Assembly: GCA_934643145.1 (NCBI GenBank)
Contig: CAKUBM010000001.1
Coordinates: forward strand, 62,001 to 126,000
Length of the DNA stretch: 64,000 nt
Reading direction: 5' to 3'
From: an uncultured Collinsella sp.
Lineage (GTDB): Bacteria; Actinomycetota; Coriobacteriia; Coriobacteriales; Coriobacteriaceae
In this document: piece after piece, positions 38,942 to 46,848 of the stretch
Position numbering within the stretch: position 1 is the stretch's first letter
Layout: every line of letters begins with the position of its first letter
Made by a program: the position numbers and the translations under genes
The notes under the pieces: generated by a model
The model's input: the letters and a program-made list of their open reading frames with translations, nothing else
What the model was told of the DNA's origin: nothing
Database searches by the model: none

Positions 38942-40318
38942 GTGCGTGCGTTTGCTCGACAAATGGCAGAGCGTATGAAGGCGGTGGCGGCAGTAGGTGC
39001 CGTCGCCGCCTTTTGGCTTGCCGCGTGGATGCTGGTGGCTGCGCTGGTGGCGCAGCCGCTGATCTTGCCCGGACCGGGTGCTGTTGTAGCGGCGCTGTTG
39101 CGGCTGGTGTGCGATACCGGCACGTGGGCGATTTTGGCGGGCTCGGGCGCGCGGATTCTGGGCGGGCTGGCGCTTGCCGCGGTATGTGGCGGCGTGCTGG
39201 CCGGGGTTTCGTCACGCTCGCGGGCTTTTGCTCGCCTGGTGGCGCCGGCGCTGTCGTTTGTGAAGGCGACGCCGGTTGCCTGCGTGGTGGTCCTGTTGCT
39301 CATTTGGCTGGGGTCGGCGCGCGTGAGTATCGCCGCCGTCTTTTTGATGGCGCTGCCGGGCGTGTATTTTTCGCTGGCCGAGGGTCTGGCGCAAGTGAAT
39401 AAACCGCTGGAGCAGATGTTCCGCATGCATGGCGTGAGTGGCTTGCGCCTGTTTTGCACCCACACTTGGCGTGAGGTCCTGCCATTTGTGCTTTCGTGCG
39501 CCCGGGCTGTGATTGGTATGGGCTGGAAGGCCGGCGTGGCAGCCGAGCTCATTGGCATGGCGGTGGGTACCGTGGGCGAGCGCATCTATCAGGCAAAACT
39601 TTTGATTGAGACGGCTGATCTGCTGGCGTGGACCGTGCTGGTCGTTGCCGTTTCGTGGGCGTGTGAGCGCGCGCTGGTGTGGTTGCTGCAGGCTTCGGGG
39701 CCCGTGGCGTGGCGGGTGGCCGTGCGGACGCACGGGCATGGTGCTCGTGGGCGTGCGGGGGCTGCGGGCGATAGCGCTGCGGCGGGGCTTGCGCTTGCCG
39801 TGGGCGATCGCGCGCCCTGGGCGCCGGCGCTGGACGGTCTGGTGCTCAACGTGCCTGCGGGCGGGCGTATTTGCGTGATGGGCGCTTCGGGTGCTGGCAA
39901 GACGACGCTGCTTGCGCTGGCGGCGGGGGAGTGCGCACCGTGCTCGATGGTGTTTCAGGATGCGCGCTTGGTCGAGTCCGCCTCGGCGCTGGATAACGTG
40001 CTAGTGTGCGCCGATGCACGCGTGGACGCCTCGAGTGCTGCGGCCCTGTTGCGCCTGCTGGTGCCGGGGGTCGATGTACATGCTCGCGTGGCCGAGCTTT
40101 CGGGCGGGCAGCGCCGTCGCGTCGAGATCGCCCGAGCCCTGCTGTGTCCGGGCGGCGCGGTTATTCTGGACGAGCCCTTTACCGGCCTGGATGCCGCCGC
40201 GCGCGATGCGACGGCCGAGGCTGTGCTCGACTTGCTCGACGGTCGCATGCTCCTGCTGGCCACGCACGATGTCGCCGACGCTCAGGCTCTCGATATCTCG
40301 GACATCATCACGCTCTAA
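38942..40318 (+). CDS. ABC transporter permease fused to its ATPase
   Basis: A 458-residue protein joining both halves of the importer. Residues about 1-250 are a BPD-type permease with five or six TM helices and an EAA-like loop (EQMFRMHGVSGLRLFCTHTWREVLP). Residues about 265-458 are the ATPase: Walker A GASGAGKTT, Q-loop SMVFQDARL, signature ELSGGQRRRVEIARALL, Walker B VILDEPFTGLD and H-loop LLATHDVADAQA. The ATPase is short (about 190 residues) but complete. The start codon is a GTG at 38942; an ATG at 38963 is possible. The fusion of the two in this order is uncommon for NrtB/SsuC-type importers, where they are normally separate. Last gene of the hydrogenase operon. Confidence 0.88.
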   Translation: MRAFARQMAERMKAVAAVGAVAAFWLAAWMLVAALVAQPLILPGPGAVVAALLRLVCDTGTWAILAGSGARILGGLALAAVCGGVLAGVSSRSRAFARLVAPALSFVKATPVACVVVLLLIWLGSARVSIAAVFLMALPGVYFSLAEGLAQVNKPLEQMFRMHGVSGLRLFCTHTWREVLPFVLSCARAVIGMGWKAGVAAELIGMAVGTVGERIYQAKLLIETADLLAWTVLVVAVSWACERALVWLLQASGPVAWRVAVRTHGHGARGRAGAAGDSAAAGLALAVGDRAPWAPALDGLVLNVPAGGRICVMGASGAGKTTLLALAAGECAPCSMVFQDARLVESASALDNVLVCADARVDASSAAALLRLLVPGVDVHARVAELSGGQRRRVEIARALLCPGGAVILDEPFTGLDAAARDATAEAVLDLLDGRMLLLATHDVADAQALDISDIITL

Positions 40319-40440
40319 ATACTAACTCAGCAACAAAATGATTCGTTTTCCTCCGTCCCCATGGGGCGGGTGTGGTATTCTGTCTGCGGGGTAATACTTA
40401 AGAATACTAAGTAATACCAACGCCGCATAAACAAACTCCG

Positions 40441-40497
40441 GATGCGGGCCAATCGGGTTGCCTTCACAGCCCGTCGCCCAGCCGCGTGGCCCGCATC
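40441..40497. promoter_or_regulatory. 10-bp inverted repeat upstream of the antitoxin gene
   Basis: GATGCGGGCC (40441-40450) and GGCCCGCATC (40488-40497) are perfect complements 37 bp apart, ending 35 bp before the relB/dinJ start. Antitoxins often repress their own genes, so this is a candidate operator or leader hairpin. Confidence 0.4.
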
Positions 40498-40532
40498 TAT
40501 CCGCACTACCGTCGTTTCAAAAAGGAAGCGCC

Positions 40533-40736
40533 ATGGCAGAACACATGACCCCCGTAGTCGCGAAGGTCTTGCCCGAGGAAAAGGCGGCCTTCGCGGCGGC
40601 AACCCAGCTCGTGGGCACCACGCCGTCCAACGCCATCCGCATGTTCATCGCCGCGTTCAATCGCTGCGGCACCTTCCCGTTCGACATCTCGCCGAGCGGG
40701 GCTTTTGGCACTGCGCCCGATTCTCATCAACAATGA
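40533..40736 (+). CDS. RelB/DinJ family antitoxin, without adjacent toxin
   Basis: A 67-residue ribbon-helix-helix antitoxin. The pattern VVAKVLPEEKAAFAAATQLV, then GTTPSNAIRMFIAAF and a final FPFDI, is the N-terminal DNA-binding domain and the start of the toxin-wrapping tail of DinJ. The usual tail is longer; here it stops after SPSGAFGTAPDSHQQ. No RelE/YafQ toxin gene follows; a family C element starts one base after the stop. Either the toxin was lost, or the antitoxin acts alone as a regulator. AAAAGGAAG precedes the ATG. The sequence is otherwise normal. Confidence 0.85.
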   Translation: MAEHMTPVVAKVLPEEKAAFAAATQLVGTTPSNAIRMFIAAFNRCGTFPFDISPSGAFGTAPDSHQQ

Positions 40737-40806
40737 CTGTCCCAAACTGTCGACACTTGGGGACGTTCCTTTTCTGTCGGCAGTTAAGGAACGTCCCTAA
40801 GTGCCG
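40737..40806. repeat. Palindromic element (family C)
   Basis: GGGGACGTTCCTT (about 40759-40771) and AAGGAACGTCCCT pair around TTCTGTCGGCAGTT. These are the 9891-9985 sequence in the opposite order. It starts directly after the antitoxin stop and ends near the CPBP gene. Confidence 0.75.
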
Positions 40807-40824
40807 GGTTTTGAGGAGGTTGGC

Positions 40825-41736
40825 ATGCTCAATGCGCTGGTTTGGGCGCTTGCCTGTTTTGGTGTCGTTGCTGCCGACATTGCCCTGAGCGTGGTTTTGT
40901 TTTCGGTACTGGACATTGTGTCGGCGCTGACGGGTTTTCCGATCGACAACCTCGATATCCAATGGTTCCAGGCCGCCGCGCAGACGGCGTCGTTTTTGAT
41001 GGCACTGCTGTGGTGGCGCTATCTGTGGCCGCGCTCGTTTATGGCTCGCTGGCAAAGCGAACGCCCGCTCGGCGGGGGAGCGCGCGGCGCGTGGCGACGT
41101 ATCGTCTGCGTTATCGTGATCGGCCTGGCCTTACAGGTGGTCGTTGGCTACGTGACCGACGCCGTGTTGTCGCTGCTGCCCGAGGCCGCGGCTGACTACA
41201 GCGAGCTTGTCGAGGAAACGGGTATGGGCGATACCAGCTACCTCGCCGTGCTGACCACGGTGCTTGGCGCTCCATTTTGCGAAGAGCTGCTGGTGCGCGG
41301 CATCATTTTTGAGTTTTCACTCCGAGCGTTTAACCCGCAGTGCCGTCCGCTCTGGAAGCGTCGGCGCCGCGTGCAAGCGCAGGACGGAGCCATGGTGCCC
41401 TGGGCGGCCCCGAGCACCTGGGGTATCGCCGCGGCAATCGTGCTGCAGGCGGCGGTCTTTGGTTTTATGCACATGAACTGGGTGCAGGGCTGCTACGCGG
41501 GCGCCGCCGGTCTCATCTTTTGCTGGGTGCTCGTTACGACCGGAAAGCTCCGCTACACCATCCTGCTGCACTTTGCCTTTAACGCCGGGTCGTATTTCAT
41601 GGCGTTGCTCTGGTTTGTGAACACGCCCCTCGACGTGGTCATCACGGTCGCCATCGCCGGCGTCATTCTCGTGGAGGCCATGCGCTCGCTGCGTCACGCG
41701 TGTGGGACGGACGCAGCGGGCGCGCCCTTGCGCTAG
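40825..41736 (+). CDS. CPBP family intramembrane metalloprotease
   Basis: A 303-residue polytopic membrane protein with about seven hydrophobic segments. The CPBP (Rce1-like/Abi) motifs are: motif 1 EELLVRG, motif 2 FGFMH, motif 3 HFAFNAG. The basic insert between motifs 1 and 2 (CRPLWKRRRRVQAQDGA) is a cytosolic loop. Bacterial members cleave unknown substrates, sometimes in bacteriocin immunity or signalling. The start at 40825 has GAGGAGG; a GTG at 40801 was rejected. The stop overlaps by four bases with that of the convergent YgiQ gene. Confidence 0.88.
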   Translation: MLNALVWALACFGVVAADIALSVVLFSVLDIVSALTGFPIDNLDIQWFQAAAQTASFLMALLWWRYLWPRSFMARWQSERPLGGGARGAWRRIVCVIVIGLALQVVVGYVTDAVLSLLPEAAADYSELVEETGMGDTSYLAVLTTVLGAPFCEELLVRGIIFEFSLRAFNPQCRPLWKRRRRVQAQDGAMVPWAAPSTWGIAAAIVLQAAVFGFMHMNWVQGCYAGAAGLIFCWVLVTTGKLRYTILLHFAFNAGSYFMALLWFVNTPLDVVITVAIAGVILVEAMRSLRHACGTDAAGAPLR

Positions 41737-43868
41737 TTACGGCGTCCGCCTCCGTTGGCACCTTGACGCCCCTGGGCTGCGCGGTTACGCCCCGCGGTGT
41801 TCTGCGCGCGCGACATACCGCCGTGGCCCTTGCTGCCCTTAGGCCCCTTGCCGGCACCGCCGCCGTGGGCCTTATCGCCCTTCTTGCCGGTGCCATGTCC
41901 GCCGCTGGCAGACGTCTCGCCCGGGCGCGGCGGCACGGGGCGGATCAGGCAATGCTTGGTGTAGCCGATCAGGTCGCGACGGCCGGCCTTCTCCAGCGCC
42001 TCGCGCACGAGCTTGTAGTTCTCGGGTTTGCGGTACTGAATCAGCGCGCGCTGCATGGCCTTCTCGTGCGGGTCGCGTGCCACGTAGATCGGTTGCATGG
42101 TGCGTGGGTCCACACCGGTGTAGTACATGCAGGTCGACATGGTGGACGGGGTGGGGTAGAAGTCCTGCACCTGCTCGGGCATGTAGCCCATGTCGCGCAC
42201 GGCCTCGGCAAGGTCCACGGCTTCCTTCATGGTCGAGCCGGGGTGGCTCGAGATGAGATACGGCACCACATACTGCTTGAGTCCGTACTCGCGGTTCAGG
42301 CGCTCAAATTTGCGGCAGAATGCGTCGTAGACGGCGCGGCTCGGCTTGCCCATCACGGACAGCACCGCGTCGCTCACGTGCTCGGGCGCCACGCGCAGCT
42401 GGCCCGAGACATGGTGCTCCAGCAGCTCGCGCAAAAACTCGTCCGAGGCATCGGCCATGGTGTAGTCAAAGCGGATACCGCTGCGCACAAAGACCTTCTT
42501 GACGCCCGGCAGCTGGCGCAGGTCGCGCAGCAGCTGCGTGTAGCCGCTCTCGTCGACCACCATGTTCTTGCATACGCTCGGCCACAGGCAGCGCTTGTTC
42601 TTGCACACGCCGTGCTTGAGCTGTTTGTCGCAGGCCGGACGGCTAAAGTTTGCCGTCGGTCCGCCCACGTCGTTGATGTAGCCCTTAAACTCCGGGTCGT
42701 GCGTGAGCAGCTCGGCCTCGCGCATGATCGAGTCGTGGCTGCGCATCTGCAGCACGCGGCCCTGGTGGAAGGTGAGCGCGCAAAACGAGCACTCGCCAAA
42801 GCAGCCGCGGTTGGAGCTGATGGAAAACTTGATCTCGGAAAAGGCCGGTACACCGCCTGCGGCGTCGTAGTCGGGATGCCAGTCGCGCGCATAAGGGAGC
42901 TCGGCGACCTCGTCCATCTCGTCGGTGGTGAGCGTTGCCGACGGCGGGTTCTGCACCACGTAGACGTTGTTGGGATAGGGCTCCACCAGGCGATGCCCGG
43001 TAATGGGGTCCATGTTTTGCTGCTGCACGTTAAAGCTGCGTGCGTAGTTGAGCTTGTCGGACGAAAGGTCGTCCCAACTGGGCAGCAGGTCGTAGTCGTA
43101 GACCTCGTTGAGCGAACCCGTGCGGTAGACGGTGCCGTTGATGTAGGTGATCTGGTCGACGGGCAGCCCGGCGTCGAGCGCGTCGGCGATCTCGACGATC
43201 GCGTGCTCGCCCATGCCGTAGATGAGAATGTCGGCGCCCGAATCGAGCAATACCGAGCGCTTGAGTTTGTCCTGCCAGTAGTCGTAATGGGCCAGGCGGC
43301 GAAGGCTCGCCTCGATGCCGCCGATGATGATGGGCGCGTCTTTGAACGTCTGGCGGATGAGGTTGCCATAGACCGTGACGGCTCGATTGGGTCGGCGGCC
43401 TTCTTCTCCGCCGGGGGTATAGGCGTCGGTGTGACGACGGTGCTTGGTCACCGAATAATGGTTGACCATGGAGTCCATGTTGCCGGCGCTGACCAGAAAG
43501 CCCAGGCGCGGCTCGCCGAGCACGGTAATGCTGGCGGGGTCGGTCCAGTCGGGCTGGCAGATGATGCCCACCTTGTAGCCGTGTGCGTCGAGCACACGGC
43601 TGATGATAGCCATGCCAAAGCTGGGATGATCAACATAGGCATCGCCGCAGATATAGATGAAGTCGCACTGGTCCCAGCCGCGCGCGTCCATGTCGGCACG
43701 GCTGACGGGGAGGAACTTGTCGCGGCCCGGGCGCCAGGGGCGGGCGGGCGCTGCTGGGGCATGCGCGGGGCGCGAGCCCTGGGCCTTGCCGCCGCGCTTT
43801 TGCTGCTGGCCCTGTTTGCCCTGCTGACTGCGCTGGTTGTTCTGAGCGTGCTGAGGCTTTTTTGCCAC
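41733..43868 (-). CDS. YgiQ family radical SAM protein
   Basis: A 711-residue enzyme. After a low-complexity, Gln/Lys-rich N-terminal 40 residues comes the family's N-terminal region (PVSRADMDARGWDQCDFIYI, AYVDHPSFGMAIISR). The radical SAM 4Fe-4S motif, SNRGCFGECSFCALTFHQG, is at about residue 330. A B12-like Rossmann part precedes it. The end (GETSASGGHGTGKKGDKAHGGG) is Gly/Lys-rich and disordered. The GTG start at 43868 has GGAGGGA upstream; the upstream reading frame extension lacks a site. YgiQ substrates are unknown. It is convergent with and overlaps the CPBP gene by 4 bp. Confidence 0.93.
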   Translation of the reverse strand: MAKKPQHAQNNQRSQQGKQGQQQKRGGKAQGSRPAHAPAAPARPWRPGRDKFLPVSRADMDARGWDQCDFIYICGDAYVDHPSFGMAIISRVLDAHGYKVGIICQPDWTDPASITVLGEPRLGFLVSAGNMDSMVNHYSVTKHRRHTDAYTPGGEEGRRPNRAVTVYGNLIRQTFKDAPIIIGGIEASLRRLAHYDYWQDKLKRSVLLDSGADILIYGMGEHAIVEIADALDAGLPVDQITYINGTVYRTGSLNEVYDYDLLPSWDDLSSDKLNYARSFNVQQQNMDPITGHRLVEPYPNNVYVVQNPPSATLTTDEMDEVAELPYARDWHPDYDAAGGVPAFSEIKFSISSNRGCFGECSFCALTFHQGRVLQMRSHDSIMREAELLTHDPEFKGYINDVGGPTANFSRPACDKQLKHGVCKNKRCLWPSVCKNMVVDESGYTQLLRDLRQLPGVKKVFVRSGIRFDYTMADASDEFLRELLEHHVSGQLRVAPEHVSDAVLSVMGKPSRAVYDAFCRKFERLNREYGLKQYVVPYLISSHPGSTMKEAVDLAEAVRDMGYMPEQVQDFYPTPSTMSTCMYYTGVDPRTMQPIYVARDPHEKAMQRALIQYRKPENYKLVREALEKAGRRDLIGYTKHCLIRPVPPRPGETSASGGHGTGKKGDKAHGGGAGKGPKGSKGHGGMSRAQNTAGRNRAAQGRQGANGGGRRN

Positions 43869-43905
43869 GATCCCTCCCGGTGTTTGTATGCTGCACGTAA
43901 TTGTA

Positions 43906-43940
43906 ACCAGTCTTTTTGGGACGGGGCTAAAAAGACTGGT
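43906..43940. repeat. Inverted repeat upstream of the YgiQ gene
   Basis: ACCAGTCTTTTT (43906-43917) and AAAAAGACTGGT (43929-43940) are perfectly complementary around an 11-bp loop. The first 15 bases reappear inverted at about 61104 (GTCCCAAAAAGACTG), so this may be a small dispersed element. Confidence 0.5.
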
Positions 43941-44121
43941 GGAGTACATGAGCTGGTGAGTGAGAGCGTCGCTGAGCCAGTCGTTTGTTTCCAGACTGTG
44001 TATCCCCGTGTCGAAGGGGTCGTCTCGCGCGCACGCCATGTTGTCAATGGGTTACAGTATGAACGGCGGCTATGTTTCCGCCAACGCACGAGAGAGTCGT
44101 CAACAAGGAGGATGCACGACG

Positions 44122-44838
44122 ATGCAGCGTGCCAAACAGATATCGGAATCTATTGAGCTGGGCATCATTTTGGCGCTCGCCGGTGGCTTTATGGATGTGT
44201 ATTCGTACATTGGGCGTGATCATGTTTTCGCCAACGCGCAGACGGGCAACATCCTGCTCGTGGGCGTGAGCATCTCGGAGGGCAACTGGGCGCTGGCGGG
44301 GCGCTACTTCTTCCCTGTGGTGTCGTTTGCCGTGGGCATTATGCTTGCCGACCTGGTTCACGAGCGGTTTGGCAGTGTGATTCACTGGCGCCAGGTGACG
44401 GTGTTCTTTGAAGCCGTCATCTTGCTGGGCGTGAGCTTTATCCCGGGCGGCGATTTCAACCTGCTTGCCAACTGCCTTACCTCATTTGCCTGCGGTATGC
44501 AGGTCGAGAGCTTCCGCAAGATCCACGGTCACGGCATCGCCACGACCATGTGCATCGGTAACCTGCGCAATGCGCTGCAAAACGTGGACGACTACATCAT
44601 CACCCACAAGCGCGGCTTTTTGGAAAACGGCGTGCTGTACTTTGGCGTGATCTTTACCTTTGTGTTTGGCGCCGTGCTGGGCAACTGGTGTATTGAGCGC
44701 ATGGGGCTGCACTCCATTGCGGTGGCGAGCGTGCTGCTGTTTATCGCGTTTGCCATCATGTTTATCGACCGCGAGCGCGATTTGCGCTCTCGTTGGAAGC
44801 GTGCCTGCGAAGATTGGAAAGACGCCTGCCAAAAATAA
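44122..44838 (+). CDS. YoaK/DUF1275 family membrane protein
   Basis: A 238-residue membrane protein with about six hydrophobic segments. The diagnostic start is LALAGGFMDVYSYIGRDHVFA and NAQTGNILLVG, the DUF1275 motif G-x-x-D-x-x-x-[YF] with TGN. Later HGHGIATTMCIGNLRNALQ is also typical. The start at 44122 has AAGGAGG; an upstream frame extension is without a site. Function unknown in bacteria; transport has been suggested. Divergent from the YgiQ gene and followed by a strong terminator. Confidence 0.9.
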   Translation: MQRAKQISESIELGIILALAGGFMDVYSYIGRDHVFANAQTGNILLVGVSISEGNWALAGRYFFPVVSFAVGIMLADLVHERFGSVIHWRQVTVFFEAVILLGVSFIPGGDFNLLANCLTSFACGMQVESFRKIHGHGIATTMCIGNLRNALQNVDDYIITHKRGFLENGVLYFGVIFTFVFGAVLGNWCIERMGLHSIAVASVLLFIAFAIMFIDRERDLRSRWKRACEDWKDACQK

Positions 44839-44892
44839 CGGCAGGATGCGGCAAGGGGCTGGCCCCTTTGTCGCACTGATCAATATTGGGGA

Positions 44893-44923
44893 GGGGACGG
44901 CCATCTCGGCCGCCCCTTTTTTT
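44893..44923 (+). terminator. Rho-independent terminator
   Basis: GGGGACGGCC pairs with GGCCGCCCC and is followed by seven T. Confidence 0.93.
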
Positions 44924-44953
44924 GTTTAGTGGTCAGGTGGTGACGATGCCAGT

Positions 44954-44971
44954 TGTTGAAACGCTTTAACA
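44954..44971. promoter_or_regulatory. LacI-type operator-like palindrome upstream of fucO
   Basis: TGTTGAAACGCTTTAACA has palindromic ends and a central CG, as LacI/GalR family and CcpA sites do. A TTGAC sequence follows at 44975. It is about 100 bp upstream of fucO. No LacI gene is in the window. Confidence 0.45.
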
Positions 44972-45069
44972 CCTTTGACGTTCTCACGCGTTTTTTGTTT
45001 CAAAAGCGTTAGGATGGGACTTATAGCGCGGGGCGTAATGGGTGCCCCGCACACGATGGGAGGCTATCA

Positions 45070-46236
45070 ATGGCTAATCGTTTCGTTCTCAACACTATCT
45101 CTTATCATGGTTCCGGTGCCATCAAGGAGATCCCCGGCGAGCTCCAGCGTCGCGGCTACAAGAAGATCTTCGTCTGCTCCGACCCCGATCTGGTCAAGTT
45201 TGGCGTTACCGCTAAGGTGACCGACGAGCTCGACGCTGCCGGCATCGCTTGGAGCCTCTACTCCGAGATCAAGCCCAACCCCACTATCCAGAACGTCAAG
45301 GACGGCGTTGAGGCTTTCAAGGCCGCCGAGGCTGACGCTATCGTGACCATCGGTGGCGGCTCCTCCATGGACACCGCTAAGGCCATCGGCATCATCATCA
45401 ACAACCCCGAGTTCGCCGATGTCCGCAGCCTCGAGGGCGTTGCTCCCACTAAGAACCACGCCGTGTTCACCATCGCCGTGCCGACGACCGCCGGTACCGC
45501 CGCCGAGGTGACCATCAACTACGTCATTACCGACCCCGAGAAGGTCCGCAAGTTCGTGTGCGTCGACACCAACGACGCCCCCGAGGTCGCCGTCGTCGAC
45601 CCCGACATGATGGCCTCCATGCCCGCCGGCCTGACCGCCTCCACTGGCATGGACGCTCTGACCCACGCCATCGAGGGCTACACCACCAAGGGTGCTTGGG
45701 AGCTCTCCGATATGTTCCACTTTGAGGCTATTAAGCTGATTAGCGAGAACCTGCGCGACTCCGTCGCCGAGGCCAAGTCCGGCCAGCCCGGCTCCGGCCG
45801 TGAGGGCATGGCCCTTGGTCAGTATGTCGCCGGCATGGGCTTCTCCAACGTCGGCCTGGGCATCGACCATGCCATGGCCCACACCCTGTCCGCTCACTAC
45901 GACACCCCGCACGGCGTCGCTTGCGCCATGCTGCTGCCGATCGCCATGGAGTTCAACAAGCCGGTTTGCGCCGAGCGCCTGGCCAAGGTCGCCGTCGCCA
46001 TGGGCGTTGACACCACGGGCATGAGCACCGACGAGGCCGCCGACGCCGCCATCGCCGCCGTCAAGCAGCTCTCTGCCGACGTGAACATCCCGCACGTCTG
46101 CGAGGCCATGAAGGCCGACGAGATCGAGGTCTTGGCCAAGGACGCCATGGCCGACGCCTGCTTCCCGGGCAACCCGCGTGAGGCGACGCTCGACGACGTT
46201 ATCGAGCTCTTCAAGAAGATCTGCCCGGCTGCCTAA
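45070..46236 (+). CDS. fucO: Lactaldehyde reductase / Fe-dependent alcohol dehydrogenase
   Basis: A 388-residue group III iron alcohol dehydrogenase, with strong visible similarity to FucO, which reduces L-lactaldehyde to 1,2-propanediol with NADH. The NAD region has IGGGSSMDTAKAIGI, and SLEGVAPT...VPTTAGTAAEVTINYVITD follows. Metal ligands: Asp and His in GMDALTHAIEG, His in GIDHAMAHTL and His in DTPHGVACA. Two changes against the classical enzyme, at GIDHAMAHTLSA, lie next to the metal site. GGGAGG precedes the ATG. The gene is monocistronic, and the rest of fucose/rhamnose catabolism is not in the window, so a fermentation role in regenerating NAD+ is also possible. Confidence 0.92.
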   Translation: MANRFVLNTISYHGSGAIKEIPGELQRRGYKKIFVCSDPDLVKFGVTAKVTDELDAAGIAWSLYSEIKPNPTIQNVKDGVEAFKAAEADAIVTIGGGSSMDTAKAIGIIINNPEFADVRSLEGVAPTKNHAVFTIAVPTTAGTAAEVTINYVITDPEKVRKFVCVDTNDAPEVAVVDPDMMASMPAGLTASTGMDALTHAIEGYTTKGAWELSDMFHFEAIKLISENLRDSVAEAKSGQPGSGREGMALGQYVAGMGFSNVGLGIDHAMAHTLSAHYDTPHGVACAMLLPIAMEFNKPVCAERLAKVAVAMGVDTTGMSTDEAADAAIAAVKQLSADVNIPHVCEAMKADEIEVLAKDAMADACFPGNPREATLDDVIELFKKICPAA

Positions 46237-46291
46237 CTTGGTTCGGCGGGCCCCTGCCCGTTAGCCCCACAATCGTCCTCGGACATGTCGG

Positions 46292-46329
46292 AAGCCCCCG
46301 CTGCGCACTTCGTGCGGCGGGGGCTTTTT
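46292..46329 (+). terminator. Rho-independent terminator after fucO
   Basis: AAGCCCCCGC pairs with GCGGGGGCTT and is followed by TTTTT. Confidence 0.93.
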
Positions 46330-46404
46330 GTGCCGCGCCGATGCCCCGATATGGGCAAAACCAAGGCATGCTGTCCGCTGCGGATAGGTGGTGCACTTCC
46401 CAGC

Positions 46405-46662
46405 GTGCATTTTTGGGAGTATTCAGCAAGCTCTGAAAAATGCATAACGTTGCGAATGGGCCGTAGTGGCCCGCGGGCGCCCATCGACAGCCCTTGTGGG
46501 CGGGCTATCGATGGGCGGAGATGGCTGCCGCCGCGTTTTTGGTTTGCGCCGGCCTGCAACACTGCTGTAACCGCGTCGTTATGTCGTTTGTGATGGGGCC
46601 GTTGGGGCCCACGGTGCTGAATACTCCGTTTTTTGCACGGTCTAAGGTGGGGTACCCTGAGA
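46405..46662. repeat. Inverted-end element (family D), copy 2
   Basis: GTGCATTTTTGGGAGTATTC continues AGCA (46405-46428) and is mirrored by TGCTGAATACTCCGTTTTTT then GCAC (46615-46638), then GGTGGGGTACC as in copy 1. The interior is 186 bp and holds its own stem (GCGCCCATCGA ... TCGATGGGCG). In both arms the fifth base from the inner end is changed relative to copy 1, keeping the pairing. No gene is visible in 46330-46848. Confidence 0.75.
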
Positions 46663-46848
46663 CGAAGCAATAAGATGCCTCATTTCTATGCAGATACCGA
46701 TAGGATTTATGCAAGATTGGGATTGTAAACCGTGCGCGTGCAGAAAACCGGTGCGGGGACGTCTGGAGGCGGTTCGGCTCCTGGGGCATTGCACGTGCAG
46801 AACGGTTAAAATCGGGACTCGGTCTTAGTTTTACTTGGAAGGATGCAT

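Noticed and set aside
41700..44156. 818-codon plus-strand frame opposite YgiQ
   Set aside because: Antisense shadow of the conserved radical SAM gene.
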